Assembly (NCBI RefSeq): GCF_052089425.1
Contig: NZ_JBQCZW010000014.1
Span: 1 to 63,753, forward strand
Direction of reading: 5' to 3'
Length of the DNA: 63,753 nt
Origin: Ancrocorticia sp052089425
GTDB taxonomy: Bacteria; Actinomycetota; Actinomycetes; Actinomycetales; Actinomycetaceae
The translations under genes and the position numbers were made by a program. The notes under the pieces were generated by a model. That model searched no databases. It had not been told where the DNA came from and saw only the letters and a list, made by a program, of their open reading frames with translations. Every line of letters begins with the position of its first letter. Positions within the stretch are counted from its first letter, which is position 1. Below are positions 33,782 through 41,798 of this stretch, one piece after another.

Positions 33782-34402
33782 CTATGAAAGCTGGAGGGTT
33801 GTGAGGCAGGTGGCGTCGTCGTCGTTAATCGTCGAAATATCCTCGGAAGCGGACTTTCCATCGTACTGGACCGTCAACTCAGCATCGATTCCCTTCGGGA
33901 GCCACACGCCAACGAAGCCGTTGTCAAAGCTGGTGAGGGTCTCGTTCACAATGTCCTCGCCGGTTTCCGAATCAACGATGGTCACCTCGAAGTCCTGATT
34001 GCCGAGTTCGGCCGTGCATGTGGTGAGGCTGTGGTAATAGCAATCGTGCGTCTGATCGATGTACGGGGCGAAGGAGAGGTAGAACTGGTCCTCGGGCAGC
34101 GGTGCGGATTCCTCGGCGCCGCTGGCGGTGGTGAAGACGACCTCGTCAGGGAGGACTGAGGCGAGAAGATCAGCGGGGCGTTCGTTCAGTGGTGTGCGGT
34201 CGAGTTCGTCTACAACCTCTTCCGGGGCCAGATCGCCGAGTCCGTGGGACTCGAGGACGTCTGAGACTTCGGCTGGCGCTTCCTGTGCGGCCGCATCGCT
34301 TGAGGCTGGTGCCGAATCGGACTCCGAATCCGAGCATGCCGAGAGAGTGGCTGTGGCGATCAGCAGTGCCGAGCCGATGGAAAGAAGCTTTGACGCGCGC
34401 AT
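33782..34402 (-). CDS. CueP-family copper-binding lipoprotein
   Basis: A 206-residue lipoprotein with lipobox TLSAC near residue 22 and an acidic Ser/Ala spacer. The core matches CueP: F-Y-L-S-F-A-P-Y-I-D-Q-T-H-D-C-Y-Y-H-S-L-T-T-C, the family's Cys-His-Cys metal site, then F-D-N-G-F-V-G-V-W-L-P-K and the C-terminal A-T-C-L-T-T-L-Q-L. CueP binds periplasmic copper in enteric bacteria; here it would hold copper at the cell surface. The start at 34402 has GGAGG upstream. A copper-repressor-like inverted repeat lies about 210 bp upstream. Confidence 0.92.
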   Translation of the reverse strand: MRASKLLSIGSALLIATATLSACSDSESDSAPASSDAAAQEAPAEVSDVLESHGLGDLAPEEVVDELDRTPLNERPADLLASVLPDEVVFTTASGAEESAPLPEDQFYLSFAPYIDQTHDCYYHSLTTCTAELGNQDFEVTIVDSETGEDIVNETLTSFDNGFVGVWLPKGIDAELTVQYDGKSASEDISTINDDDATCLTTLQLS

Positions 34403-34614
34403 GAAGTGCCTCCGTGATGGGGTTGCGAGTATGTGGCTGGCTGGCCGGTGTTGCGTGTGGCCGGCCGAAGTATTGTGCCAGCTGGAGTTTGTGCTGGATT
34501 TGCCTTGGTTGTGATGCTGGCAATCCATCGGGAGTTCGATTCCCAACAGGCCGCCAACAGAAACCGTGAAAATTCTAAACAGGAACTCCGCCGGGTAAGT
34601 AGGTATTCGGACCT

Positions 34615-34631
34615 ATACCGGGGCAGGGTAT
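34615..34631 (-). promoter_or_regulatory. CsoR-like operator upstream of cueP
   Basis: ATACCGGGGCAGGGTAT is an inverted repeat of ATACC around a G-rich centre, the layout of CsoR copper-repressor operators. A -10-like TAGAAT (minus strand, 34572-34577) lies between it and cueP. Operator identity is inferred from the pattern and the gene served. Confidence 0.4.
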
Positions 34632-34709
34632 GCGGGGTGTTGGGTGTGTTGGGCGGGAAGTGGTACTACTTCCCCTAGTGTTTGGGCTCCCGATTTCTCA
34701 GTGAAGCGT

Positions 34710-34800
34710 CAGTGTAGGTCACTGAATTACACTGAACTACAGTGAGACCTACACTGAACTACAGTGAGACCTACACTGAACTACAGTGAGACCTACACTG
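34710..34800. repeat. Repeat family A, downstream bracket (three exact 22-bp units)
   Basis: Three exact 22-bp units lie head to tail at 34731-34752, 34753-34774 and 34775-34796. Each alternates CACTG and CAGTG half-sites (CACTG-N5-CAGTG, then CAGTG-N7-CACTG). A degenerate copy, CAGTGTAGGTC, precedes them. The array ends 5 bp from the stop codon of the gene at 34805. The same half-sites occur in the blocks upstream of that gene (36576 and 36730). There are no unique spacers, so it is not a CRISPR. Confidence 0.9.
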
Positions 34801-34804
34801 GGAT

Positions 34805-36523
34805 CTAATGATAGCTAAGAGGCATTGAGGCTGAGCCTTCAGTCGGGCGGCGGTACTTCCGCTGTCTGCTCGTTGGTGGAGCGGTAGCTTCAACCATCCC
34901 ATCCGCGATGAGTTCCCGGAGAACATGACGGAGGGAGCCAATGGAACGTCCAGTGAGCTCGGCAATGTCATGGATAGATAGTGTCTCGTTCGAAGACAGC
35001 ACGTCTAATATGGCAGCGCCCGCAGGAGACGGGAGTGCACTGCCGATAGCTATCTCAAAGTGTCCGTGCTCGGTTGACCTAACAACGCACTCCTTGCGGA
35101 GATCCTCGACGATTCTCTGCAAGTCCGCAGAATCGTAGCCCAAAGACTCGTGGAGGTCTGAAATAGTGGATTCACCGTCCCGATTCAGCGTCACGAGGAT
35201 GGCATCCTCTTCGGGTGTGAGGTCCCGGTCAGTCAGATTATTCAACCAGCTTCGGAGTTCTGGCACTTCTGTCCCGTGACGGCGCAACGTGATTTCCACG
35301 CGTGCTGGGGTCACTCTGAACTCAGGAGGTTTGAGAGATCCTTCCGCCATTCGATTGATTATTAACCGGATACCGCTGCCTTGGCCCTCAGCAGCTTGAT
35401 AGCCCGCGTTAGAAGGAACGGATTGTAAGAGGTTCAGCAGGACGGGATTTCGGGGAATGGACACTCCATCATCGAGAGTTTCACGAGTCTTGCCGCCCCA
35501 CAACCCTCCTGGACTTTCGATCTCAATTCGGTCGGCGTAAATGTCAACACTGACATCTTGCGATTGGAAGCGTGAATCGTATTCGCGGTGGAGCACTGCA
35601 TTCGCGATCGCTTCCCGAATCGCGTCCTCAGGGACCTCTAATTGGTCGCGCCTGCCCTCGCCTGTAACAACAGTGAACGTGCGAAGATTCTTTGTCACAG
35701 CTGCGACCGCTTGATCGACCATCTCTTGGATCGTGCCTTCGCAGATGGTTCGATCTAGGAATCTCATGGGGGCGCTAGCGTTCGACTTCTCGAGTCCCGG
35801 ATGGGACGTGACGTCGATAACCAGCCGGGGGAAGAACTGTTGCGGATACGCGCCCAATACGAGTACTCCTGCCATCGTTAGCTCGCCCGATTTGGTAAGT
35901 ACGTTAAGCCGGTGAAGTCGTGTTTCTACGGAATCGACACCGCTGATCGCGCGCTGTGAGCGCTTGTGAGCGAGCAATGCTTCCACTAGGTGGGGGTTGA
36001 GATCATCAATTGAACTATCCGGAACTGGGGACCTGTCCGTGTCTTGTGGGCGTAGCTCGTTTTGAAACTCGAATACCTCGAACGGTGTTAGCTTATGATC
36101 GCCATCGTCGATTCGCTTATAGGCACCATTCTGGACGCCTCTCGCAGTGATAAAGCTGGGACGGTTTCCTGCGTGATTTGGGCTGATGTCAACCAATAGC
36201 AGCGGCGCATCTTCAAAGGCTGCTCGGTGGATCTCATAATCGGGTGGGTTCGTTAACCGTGCAGCGGCCGAGTCTGCGCCACCGATACCAGAGATGAACT
36301 GGTTGCTAGCCCTATCTGGGTCAAATCCAACGGTCGGAGTGAAACCGGCTTCTTCGTCCAGTCCTAGAATTAAGGTCCCGCCGTTGGTGTTTGCGAATGC
36401 GCTGACCGTTTCCCATACGGCCTGCCCGATGTCTCTTGCAGCAGATTTCACTTCAATAGTGTTGGTGTCACTGTGGTGGGTGCGCATGAGTGATATCTCG
36501 CGTGACAGGTTTTCGATGTTCAT
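34805..36523 (-). CDS. AlbA_2 (Schlafen) / HATPase / winged-helix protein A
   Basis: A 572-residue protein of the family annotated as ATP-binding or putative transcriptional regulator with AlbA_2 domain. The AlbA_2 domain covers about residues 18-130 (I-E-V-K-S-A-A, then T-V-S-A-F-A-N-T-N-G-G-T-L-I-L-G-L-D-E). A HATPase_c_4 part follows near 300-420 (E-D-A-I-R-E-A-I-A-N-A-V-L-H-R-E-Y, then E-S-P-G-G-L, then G-S-G-I-R). The C-terminus has two winged helices (about 440-490 and 510-560). It would bind nucleic acid; family members are linked to phage defence or regulation, without proof here. Repeats of family A flank it on both sides, and its start has only a weak ribosome site. Confidence 0.85.
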   Translation of the reverse strand: MNIENLSREISLMRTHHSDTNTIEVKSAARDIGQAVWETVSAFANTNGGTLILGLDEEAGFTPTVGFDPDRASNQFISGIGGADSAAARLTNPPDYEIHRAAFEDAPLLLVDISPNHAGNRPSFITARGVQNGAYKRIDDGDHKLTPFEVFEFQNELRPQDTDRSPVPDSSIDDLNPHLVEALLAHKRSQRAISGVDSVETRLHRLNVLTKSGELTMAGVLVLGAYPQQFFPRLVIDVTSHPGLEKSNASAPMRFLDRTICEGTIQEMVDQAVAAVTKNLRTFTVVTGEGRRDQLEVPEDAIREAIANAVLHREYDSRFQSQDVSVDIYADRIEIESPGGLWGGKTRETLDDGVSIPRNPVLLNLLQSVPSNAGYQAAEGQGSGIRLIINRMAEGSLKPPEFRVTPARVEITLRRHGTEVPELRSWLNNLTDRDLTPEEDAILVTLNRDGESTISDLHESLGYDSADLQRIVEDLRKECVVRSTEHGHFEIAIGSALPSPAGAAILDVLSSNETLSIHDIAELTGRSIGSLRHVLRELIADGMVEATAPPTSRQRKYRRPTEGSASMPLSYH

Positions 36524-36575
36524 GCTAGGCCCACATTCTCAGTGCTAAGCGGATAGTATCCGTGTGTTCATTCCT

Positions 36576-36620
36576 CAGTGTACGTCACTGTAGTTCACTG
36601 TACTACAGTGACGTACACTG
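36576..36620 (-). promoter_or_regulatory. Repeat family A, 45-bp palindromic operator-like block
   Basis: CAGTGTACGTCACTGTAGT (36576-36594) is exactly repeated in inverse at 36602-36620 around TCACTGT. On the minus strand a TACTAT box follows at the right distance for a -10, and the end of this block overlaps the -35 place, so a protein bound here would block transcription of the gene at 34805-36523. Confidence 0.75.
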
Positions 36621-36729
36621 ATCGAGGCGGTTGTGTGCAGTGAGTTTCTCTGAAATGAGAACTAGCAATAGAGTTTATGGTGGAATTGCGGGGATTCCCA
36701 GATCTGGGATGTCTCGATCAGTGGATCTT

Positions 36730-36790
36730 CAGTGTATGTCTCAGTGGATTACACTGTGACATACACTGAAGTACAGTGAGGCCTACACTG
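36730..36790. repeat. Repeat family A, second upstream block
   Basis: CAGTGTATGTC (36730-36740) is inverted as GACATACACTG about 17 bp later, and more CAGTG/CACTG half-sites follow to 36790. It is a second, diverged copy of the operator-like block, 200 bp upstream of the gene. Confidence 0.75.
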
Positions 36791-37089
36791 AGCCTTACGT
36801 AGGACTTGTGGAGAGCGATTCCACTCCTAGATCGTGGATTCCGGCGGATTGGCGAGCAAAGGGCAAGTTATAGCTCCGTATATGGTGTAAGCCGTCTCCA
36901 TGCGCATGGCTACTACAACATGCGGATCTATAATCCGACTAATCGGCGTTATGGGTGTGGCGGCTGGGGATATTTGTTGACTACCTGCACTTCCCGCGCG
37001 GGAGACTAGGCGGATTCAACAAGTGTTGCAACCACCGATTGAATTCTCCCTATCTATCTGCCCGCCGACAAAAGCCGTAGAGTTGCGGC
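36791..37089. other. Low-information gap
   Basis: Apart from the repeat-A blocks upstream, this stretch up to the pseudogene at 37090 shows no gene or clear motif. It is more AT-rich by eye than the core genes on either side, in keeping with an acquired region. Confidence 0.4.
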
Positions 37090-37311
37090 ATGGTTGATTC
37101 ACGGCTTCTAGAACAAGCGAAGCGTCTCGGGGATAATGAGAAACTCGAGATGATCTCTGTGTTGTGGGACTAGATTGACCACTCAAAGCGGGAGCCATCG
37201 AAGGAGCGCCTTGCTGCTGTTCAACAACGGGCGGCAGAGGCGGACCCCAATCCGGATGACCAACTGACTTCAGAAGAGTTTTGGACTCTCCTTGAGCGGC
37301 GCTACATGTGA
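37090..37311 (+). pseudogene. Addiction-module antitoxin-like pseudogene
   Basis: A 74-codon frame starts at ATG 37090 and ends at TGA 37309-37311, broken by one in-frame TAG at codon 28 (37171-37173). The reading V-D-S-R-L-L-E-Q-A-K-R-L-G-D-N-E-K-L-E-M-I-S-V-L-W-D, stop, I-D-H-S-K-R-E-P-S-K-E-R-L and the end D-P-N-P-D-D-Q-L-T-S-E-E-F-W resembles the PF09720 addiction-module component, where the W-D/x-I-D position is normal. No toxin gene is beside it. A single C-to-T change of a CAG codon would explain the stop. Confidence 0.55.
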
Positions 37312-37341
37312 GCTCGAGATTTTGGACCGGATCCAGCCGCG

Positions 37342-38187
37342 CTAGGCAAACACCACGGTGGATGTGCCGTTGATTAGCACGCGTTGTTCTGCGTGCCAGC
37401 GGACGGCGCGGGTGAGTACGCGGCGCTCCACATCCTCGCCCTGAGACATGAGCTCTGAGACGGAATCTGAGTGTTTGACGCGCACGACGTCCTGTTCGAT
37501 GATCGGGCCCTCGTCCAGATCTGGCGTGACGTAGTGAGCGGTGGCGCCGATGAGCTTCACGCCACGGGCATGGGCTTGGGCGTAGGGGCGTGCGCCCTTA
37601 AACGAGGGGAGGAAGGAATGATGAATGTTGATCACTCGGCCCTCCATTGCCTCACACACCTTGTCTGAGAGGATCTGCATGTAGCGGGCGAGCACCACAA
37701 GCTCGGCCCCGGTATCCTCGATCACTTTCAACAGGGCGGCCTCTGCCTCTGGCTTCGTTTCCTTCGTGACGGGGATATAGATGAACGGGACGCCGTAGAA
37801 ATCGGCAAGCGGGCGGAGCGTCTCGTGGTTGGCCACGATCGCTGCAACCTCAATCTGAATCTTTCCCTCTTTGGTGTGATACAGAAGGTCAGAGAGGCAG
37901 TGTCCCTCTTTCGAGGCCATGATGACGGTTGGAATCTTCCGATCCTTGGCGCTGACTTCCCAAGCCATGTTGAGAGCCTGACCCATGTTGGCCATCCGGT
38001 TGCGGAACCCATCGGGATCGGCAATGCGCTCGGTTTCCACGCGCATATGGAAGTTGCCGGACGTTGTATCCCCAAACTGCTGTGACTCCACAATGTTTCC
38101 GCCCAGCTCAGTAATCGCGCCACTCACGGCGCGAACAATTCCGGGGCGGTCGGGGCAACTCAGCTTCAGGATTAACTCATCAGACAT
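37342..38187 (-). CDS. purU: Formyltetrahydrofolate deformylase
   Basis: A 281-residue enzyme that releases formate from 10-formyltetrahydrofolate, balancing one-carbon units and feeding purine synthesis. Residues 1-80 form an ACT domain (L-I-L-K-L-S-C-P-D-R-P-G-I-V); the rest is the formyltransferase fold with V-A-A-I-V-A-N-H, P-F-I-Y-I-P-V-T-K-E, and the catalytic N-I-H-H-S-F-L-P-S-F-K-G-A-R-P-Y-A-Q-A and H-Y-V-T-P-D-L-D-E-G-P-I. The start at 38187 is where the family begins; no strong ribosome site is seen. Confidence 0.95.
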   Translation of the reverse strand: MSDELILKLSCPDRPGIVRAVSGAITELGGNIVESQQFGDTTSGNFHMRVETERIADPDGFRNRMANMGQALNMAWEVSAKDRKIPTVIMASKEGHCLSDLLYHTKEGKIQIEVAAIVANHETLRPLADFYGVPFIYIPVTKETKPEAEAALLKVIEDTGAELVVLARYMQILSDKVCEAMEGRVINIHHSFLPSFKGARPYAQAHARGVKLIGATAHYVTPDLDEGPIIEQDVVRVKHSDSVSELMSQGEDVERRVLTRAVRWHAEQRVLINGTSTVVFA

Positions 38188-38311
38188 GGTGAGCATATTA
38201 GCAATGTGAGCCGGTGGCGTTGGGGAGCGCCCATCAGGTGTGCCTTCTGGTGAAGCTGATCGGTACCCATTGAGGCGGCCTTCGCCGATCATTCATCTGC
38301 CATACTGAACC

Positions 38312-38926
38312 ATGGCGCAGATCAAGACATATCGCAGAGATGAAGAAGGCATTCTCCACTATCGTGAGGCGTGGACGGACAAGTCTTCGTTTCGCACCCA
38401 TTTTGGCGAGGTGGGCACGAAGGGCACGGCCAAAGCGCAGACTGTGCGGGGCACGGCGCTATACCGCCAGGACAAACCCACGGCAACGCAATACATGCGC
38501 ATGTTCAAAGAAGAGGCGCATGCCGATGGATACGCAGAGATTACTGACGAGGATCACGGTTGGGCGGTACTGCAAGTATGGACGCACACGCCTGATTTCA
38601 GCCACCCAGATGATGCGAGGTTGCTCCCAGAAGGCGAAGAAGCTCTCAACGATTTTGTTGGCTGGTACGGAATTGGCCACTGCGACGGCTACGACGTGGG
38701 AGGCACCCCTCCCGCAATACACAAGCTCGATGGGACGGTTGTGAACTACTTCTGTAAGGTCGTTGACACCGAGATATCGGTGAAGGTGCTGCGAATCTTC
38801 ACACGGAAGTTCGGTATCACTCAGAAGTTCGTGATCGGGACCAGAGAGCCGGGTGAAAACACGGATTATGTGCTGGCTTGGTCGCCGCGTAAGCGAGACA
38901 AAGGCTTTAACCTCTTCGGCGCCTGA
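38312..38926 (+). CDS. Conserved hypothetical protein
   Basis: A 204-residue soluble protein with no domain I can name with confidence. Its first 40 residues (H-Y-R-E-A-W-T-D-K, then F-G-E-V-G-T-K-G-T-A-K-A-Q) have the look of a WGR-type fold. The rest is mixed, with a G-H-C-D-G-Y-D-V-G-G-T motif and a basic end. A CATACT box ends 5 nt before the ATG with no ribosome site, so it may be leaderless. It is divergent from purU and lies just left of the repeat-B gene. Confidence 0.75.
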   Translation: MAQIKTYRRDEEGILHYREAWTDKSSFRTHFGEVGTKGTAKAQTVRGTALYRQDKPTATQYMRMFKEEAHADGYAEITDEDHGWAVLQVWTHTPDFSHPDDARLLPEGEEALNDFVGWYGIGHCDGYDVGGTPPAIHKLDGTVVNYFCKVVDTEISVKVLRIFTRKFGITQKFVIGTREPGENTDYVLAWSPRKRDKGFNLFGA

Positions 38927-38962
38927 TTCCTAGGCATCAGTTCCTAGGAGCCAACTTTTCGT

Positions 38963-39015
38963 CAAGCTCACCACCCAACATCCCACATAACATAACAGGG
39001 TGGTGAGTTGGGTGG
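38963..39015. repeat. Repeat family B, upstream bracket (53 bp)
   Basis: A 53-bp unit, CAAGCTCACCACCCAACATC... to GGGTGG, holds the inverted pair CTCACCACCC / GGGTGGTGAG and ends 37 bp before the start codon at 39053. It is identical to 40498-40550. The TCACC...GGTGA core and the nearby GTTATG/CATAAC segments are also mirrored. Confidence 0.95.
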
Positions 39016-39052
39016 TATGCTGAGTGGGAAGCTGTGTTGGGAGGTGTCCACG

Positions 39053-40489
39053 ATGGACAGTGGCAAGCTATCCGCTATCGTCGAGAGTCTGCGCCAAATT
39101 GGCACGGATAAGCAACGTATCGAAGTGAAATCTGGTGTTGGTAAGTCAGTCCTAGAGACCCTGAGTGCATTCTCGAACGGTGATGGTGGAATGCTGATCG
39201 TGGGGTTGAGCGAATCTGATGGGTTTTCACTGGTTGACGCTTTTGACGCGGGGAGTCAACGAGACAAGCTGATGAACTCGTGCAAGAAGCTAACGCCAGT
39301 AGTGAGGCCGGAAATCGACATTGTGCCTTTCGAGAGCGGGGCGTTGCTGGTGGCGGAGCTTGACCCCATGGTTTCGCACGATAAACCGTGTTATGTCACT
39401 GAGCGTGGGCGCTACGGCGGTAGTTATATCCGAACGGGTGATGGCGATCTTCGCCTACAAAAGTACGAGATTGATCGCCTGATCGAAGAAAAGACGCAGC
39501 CTTCGTGGGATGCAGAAGTGGTTCCGGGCGCCCGTATTTCAGATCTTGATGAAGAGGTACTGCAGAACTTCATTTCCTCCCAGAGAATTCAACGCCCAAG
39601 GACATTCGCGAATGGCGAAGCTGTCGCACTGCAACGACTGTGGGTACTGAAGAACGAGGACCTGACGTTAGCGGGAGTGCTCGCAATGGGCGCGTTTCCT
39701 CAGGAGTTCTTTCCCCGGCTGAATGTCACCTTCTCGGAGTTTCCCGGAACGTCCAAGAGTGACATTCGTGAGGGGATGAGGCTTGTGGATCGGGCTACGT
39801 TCGAGGGCCCGATCCCAGAGATTGTTGAGAGTGTCATCGAAAAGGTGCAATCAAACATGCGGACTGCGGGGCAGATTGAGGGGGTTTATCGCAAAGATCT
39901 ACCAGATTACCCGCTCGTGGCTATACGCGAGGCGATCGTCAATGCGCTCATGCACCGTGATTACTCGCCCGACGCCCGTGGCACTCAAGTTCAAGTCAAC
40001 ATGTTTGTGGATAGGTTGGAGATAACCAACCCGGGTGGTCTCTACGGCGCGGTGACGTTGCGAACTTTGGGGCAAGCGGGATTGAGTTCTACTCGAAACC
40101 AACGGCTGTCTGCTCTTCTGGAGACTGTCAGGACGACTGCTGGAGGCCCCGTAGCTGAGAATCGTGGAACTGGAATAGCCATCATGCAATCAGAGTTGAG
40201 CAACTCGCTCATGCCGCCTCCTGAATTTCGAGATGACCTAGCGAGCTTCACAGTGGTTTTCCGGCGCCGACACGTGGCGCCAGCAGAACGCTATCTCACC
40301 GCATTGAGCAGAGTGCAACAGGAATTAACGGAGCGTGAGAGTGCGAGTACAGCGCAGCTCATGGAAGAACTTGGATTGAGTAGGACTAGCATCCAGAACG
40401 CCGTAAATAAGCTGATCGAATCTGGCATTGTCGAGGCTACTGAACCCCCGAAGAGCCCGCGCCAGAGGTACCGGATCGTTAGGAGCTAG
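39053..40489 (+). CDS. AlbA_2 (Schlafen) / HATPase / winged-helix protein B
   Basis: A 478-residue paralogue of the protein at 34805. ATG 39053 has GGGAGGT upstream. The AlbA_2 domain spans about 15-130 (R-I-E-V-K-S-G-V-G, then T-L-S-A-F-S-N-G-D-G-G-M-L-I-V-G-L). The HATPase-like part includes A-I-R-E-A-I-V-N-A-L-M-H-R-D-Y and E-I-T-N-P-G-G-L-Y-G, and a single winged helix ends the protein (S-T-A-Q-L-M-E-E-L-G-L-S-R-T-S-I-Q-N-A-V-N-K-L-I). It lacks the second winged helix of protein A. The two proteins differ widely in sequence and have different flanking repeats, so they probably recognise different DNA. Confidence 0.87.
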   Translation: MDSGKLSAIVESLRQIGTDKQRIEVKSGVGKSVLETLSAFSNGDGGMLIVGLSESDGFSLVDAFDAGSQRDKLMNSCKKLTPVVRPEIDIVPFESGALLVAELDPMVSHDKPCYVTERGRYGGSYIRTGDGDLRLQKYEIDRLIEEKTQPSWDAEVVPGARISDLDEEVLQNFISSQRIQRPRTFANGEAVALQRLWVLKNEDLTLAGVLAMGAFPQEFFPRLNVTFSEFPGTSKSDIREGMRLVDRATFEGPIPEIVESVIEKVQSNMRTAGQIEGVYRKDLPDYPLVAIREAIVNALMHRDYSPDARGTQVQVNMFVDRLEITNPGGLYGAVTLRTLGQAGLSSTRNQRLSALLETVRTTAGGPVAENRGTGIAIMQSELSNSLMPPPEFRDDLASFTVVFRRRHVAPAERYLTALSRVQQELTERESASTAQLMEELGLSRTSIQNAVNKLIESGIVEATEPPKSPRQRYRIVRS

Positions 40490-40497
40490 AACTTCCA

Positions 40498-40550
40498 CAA
40501 GCTCACCACCCAACATCCCACATAACATAACAGGGTGGTGAGTTGGGTGG
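40498..40550. repeat. Repeat family B, downstream bracket (53 bp)
   Basis: Identical over all 53 bp to 38963-39015 and in the same orientation, starting 9 bp after the stop codon. Bases beyond the unit (GATGTTATGTGGGAAGCT) add a further half-site that is decayed on the other side. The copies lie exactly 1535 bp apart. Confidence 0.95.
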
Positions 40551-40651
40551 GATGTTATGTGGGAAGCTCTCTCGACACGTCCCTATGTAGTCCCGGTGCA
40601 TCGGTGATCGGCGAGTTGAAGCTCTCCCCAACTCCCGAACACCCCACCGCC

Positions 40652-41323
40652 CTACGGCAACTGCCAGTCAATCGGCCCGGCCCCCTGCGCGGCCAACAGC
40701 TGGTTGGCGCGCGAGAACGGGTGGGACCCGAAGAATCCCCGGCTAGCCGATAGTGGCGAGGGATGTGGGGACATCACCACCGGCGTATCACCTAGCAGTG
40801 GCCGCAGTTCCTGTGCCGGCCGCCCCCACAGAATCGCGACGAGCGGCTGATCCCGCGCCGCCAGCGCCCTTATCGCGTGATCGGTCACCTGCTCCCATCC
40901 CTTGCCGCGATGTGATGCGGCCTTGCCGGGCTGGACGGTCAACACCCTGTTGAGCAGCATGACCCCACGATCGCACCACGGGGAAAGGTCCGGCGTGGAG
41001 GGCATGGGCGTGCCCAGATCATCGTGCATTTCCTTAAAGATGTTGACGAGCGAGCGAGGAAACGGCCGCACATCCCGCTCCGCACTAAAGCTCAGTCCCA
41101 CCGGATGTCCGGGAGTCGGGTAGGGATCTTGCCCAACGATCAGCACCTTGACGGCGTCCATCGGATAAGTGAACGCGCGCAGTACGTTCTGGCCAGCCGG
41201 CAGATAGCCGCGCTTGGCCGCCAGTTCCTCGCGAAGAAACTCGCCCATCTCGTGAATCCGCGGCTCCACCGGCGCCAGCGCCGCGGCCCACTGCGTATCG
41301 ATGATCTGATCCAAAGGCTGCAT
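40652..41323 (-). CDS. ung: Uracil-DNA glycosylase
   Basis: A 223-residue family-1 uracil-DNA glycosylase that removes uracil from DNA. It has the water-activating GQDPYPTPGHPVGLSFS motif, the region L-L-N-R-V-L-T-V-Q-P-G-K-A-A-S-H and the terminal HPSPLSASRGFFGSHPFSRAN with the uracil-binding His. The start at 41323 fits the family. TAAACT boxes lie 2 and 7 nt before the ATG and there is no ribosome site, so the message may be leaderless. It is divergent from the DUF3263 gene. Confidence 0.97.
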   Translation of the reverse strand: MQPLDQIIDTQWAAALAPVEPRIHEMGEFLREELAAKRGYLPAGQNVLRAFTYPMDAVKVLIVGQDPYPTPGHPVGLSFSAERDVRPFPRSLVNIFKEMHDDLGTPMPSTPDLSPWCDRGVMLLNRVLTVQPGKAASHRGKGWEQVTDHAIRALAARDQPLVAILWGRPAQELRPLLGDTPVVMSPHPSPLSASRGFFGSHPFSRANQLLAAQGAGPIDWQLP

Positions 41324-41493
41324 GGAGTTTAGTTTAGTGCTCGGTGGGGCGTGGGAGGGATTTCGTCGTCGAAAAGATGACGACGACGGGACCCCGCGTA
41401 CGCACGCGGGAACCTCCTCCGTCCCCGATCGTGTGCCCGCGATCCGGAGCCGCGAACCGAAATGTGGTGGAGGCGGCGGGTAGGGTTGTGGCA

Positions 41494-41772
41494 ATGAATA
41501 GTACGGAGCAAGTGACTGGGTGGGCGGCGCGAAATCTGGAGCCGCTGACGGAAGAGGAAGCGCGCGTTCTGGAGTTTGAAGGAACGTGGGCGCAGCGCGG
41601 CCTGCGCAAGAACGCCGGGATCGCGGCTCTGGGCATGAGTGTGTCTCATTACTACCTTGTACTGAACCACGCGATCGCCAAGCCTATCGCGGAGCTGGAG
41701 AATCCGGAGCTGATCCGTAGGCTGAAGCGCATGCGCGAGGTGCGTGAAACTGAGCGGCACGGTAGGCGCTAA
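41494..41772 (+). CDS. DUF3263 protein
   Basis: A 92-residue protein with the DUF3263 pattern of actinobacteria: L-T-E-E-E-A-R-V-L-E-F-E, W-A-Q-R-G-L-R-K-N-A, then M-S-V-S-H-Y-Y-L-V-L-N. It reads as a small helix-turn-helix-like, basic protein, so DNA binding is possible. The ATG at 41494 follows a TAGGGT box by 7 nt; a weak ribosome site is also possible. It lies 26 bp before the LytR_C gene, with which it is probably co-inherited. Confidence 0.85.
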   Translation: MNSTEQVTGWAARNLEPLTEEEARVLEFEGTWAQRGLRKNAGIAALGMSVSHYYLVLNHAIAKPIAELENPELIRRLKRMREVRETERHGRR

Positions 41773-41798
41773 TGGGTGGGACAAGATAGGCTAGCGGC

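Noticed and set aside
34731..34800. CRISPR array
   Set aside because: The repeats abut without unique spacers and there are no cas genes.
36576..36790. Transposon inverted repeats flanking gene A
   Set aside because: No transposase is nearby and the repeats are made of many half-sites, which fits operators better than transposon ends.
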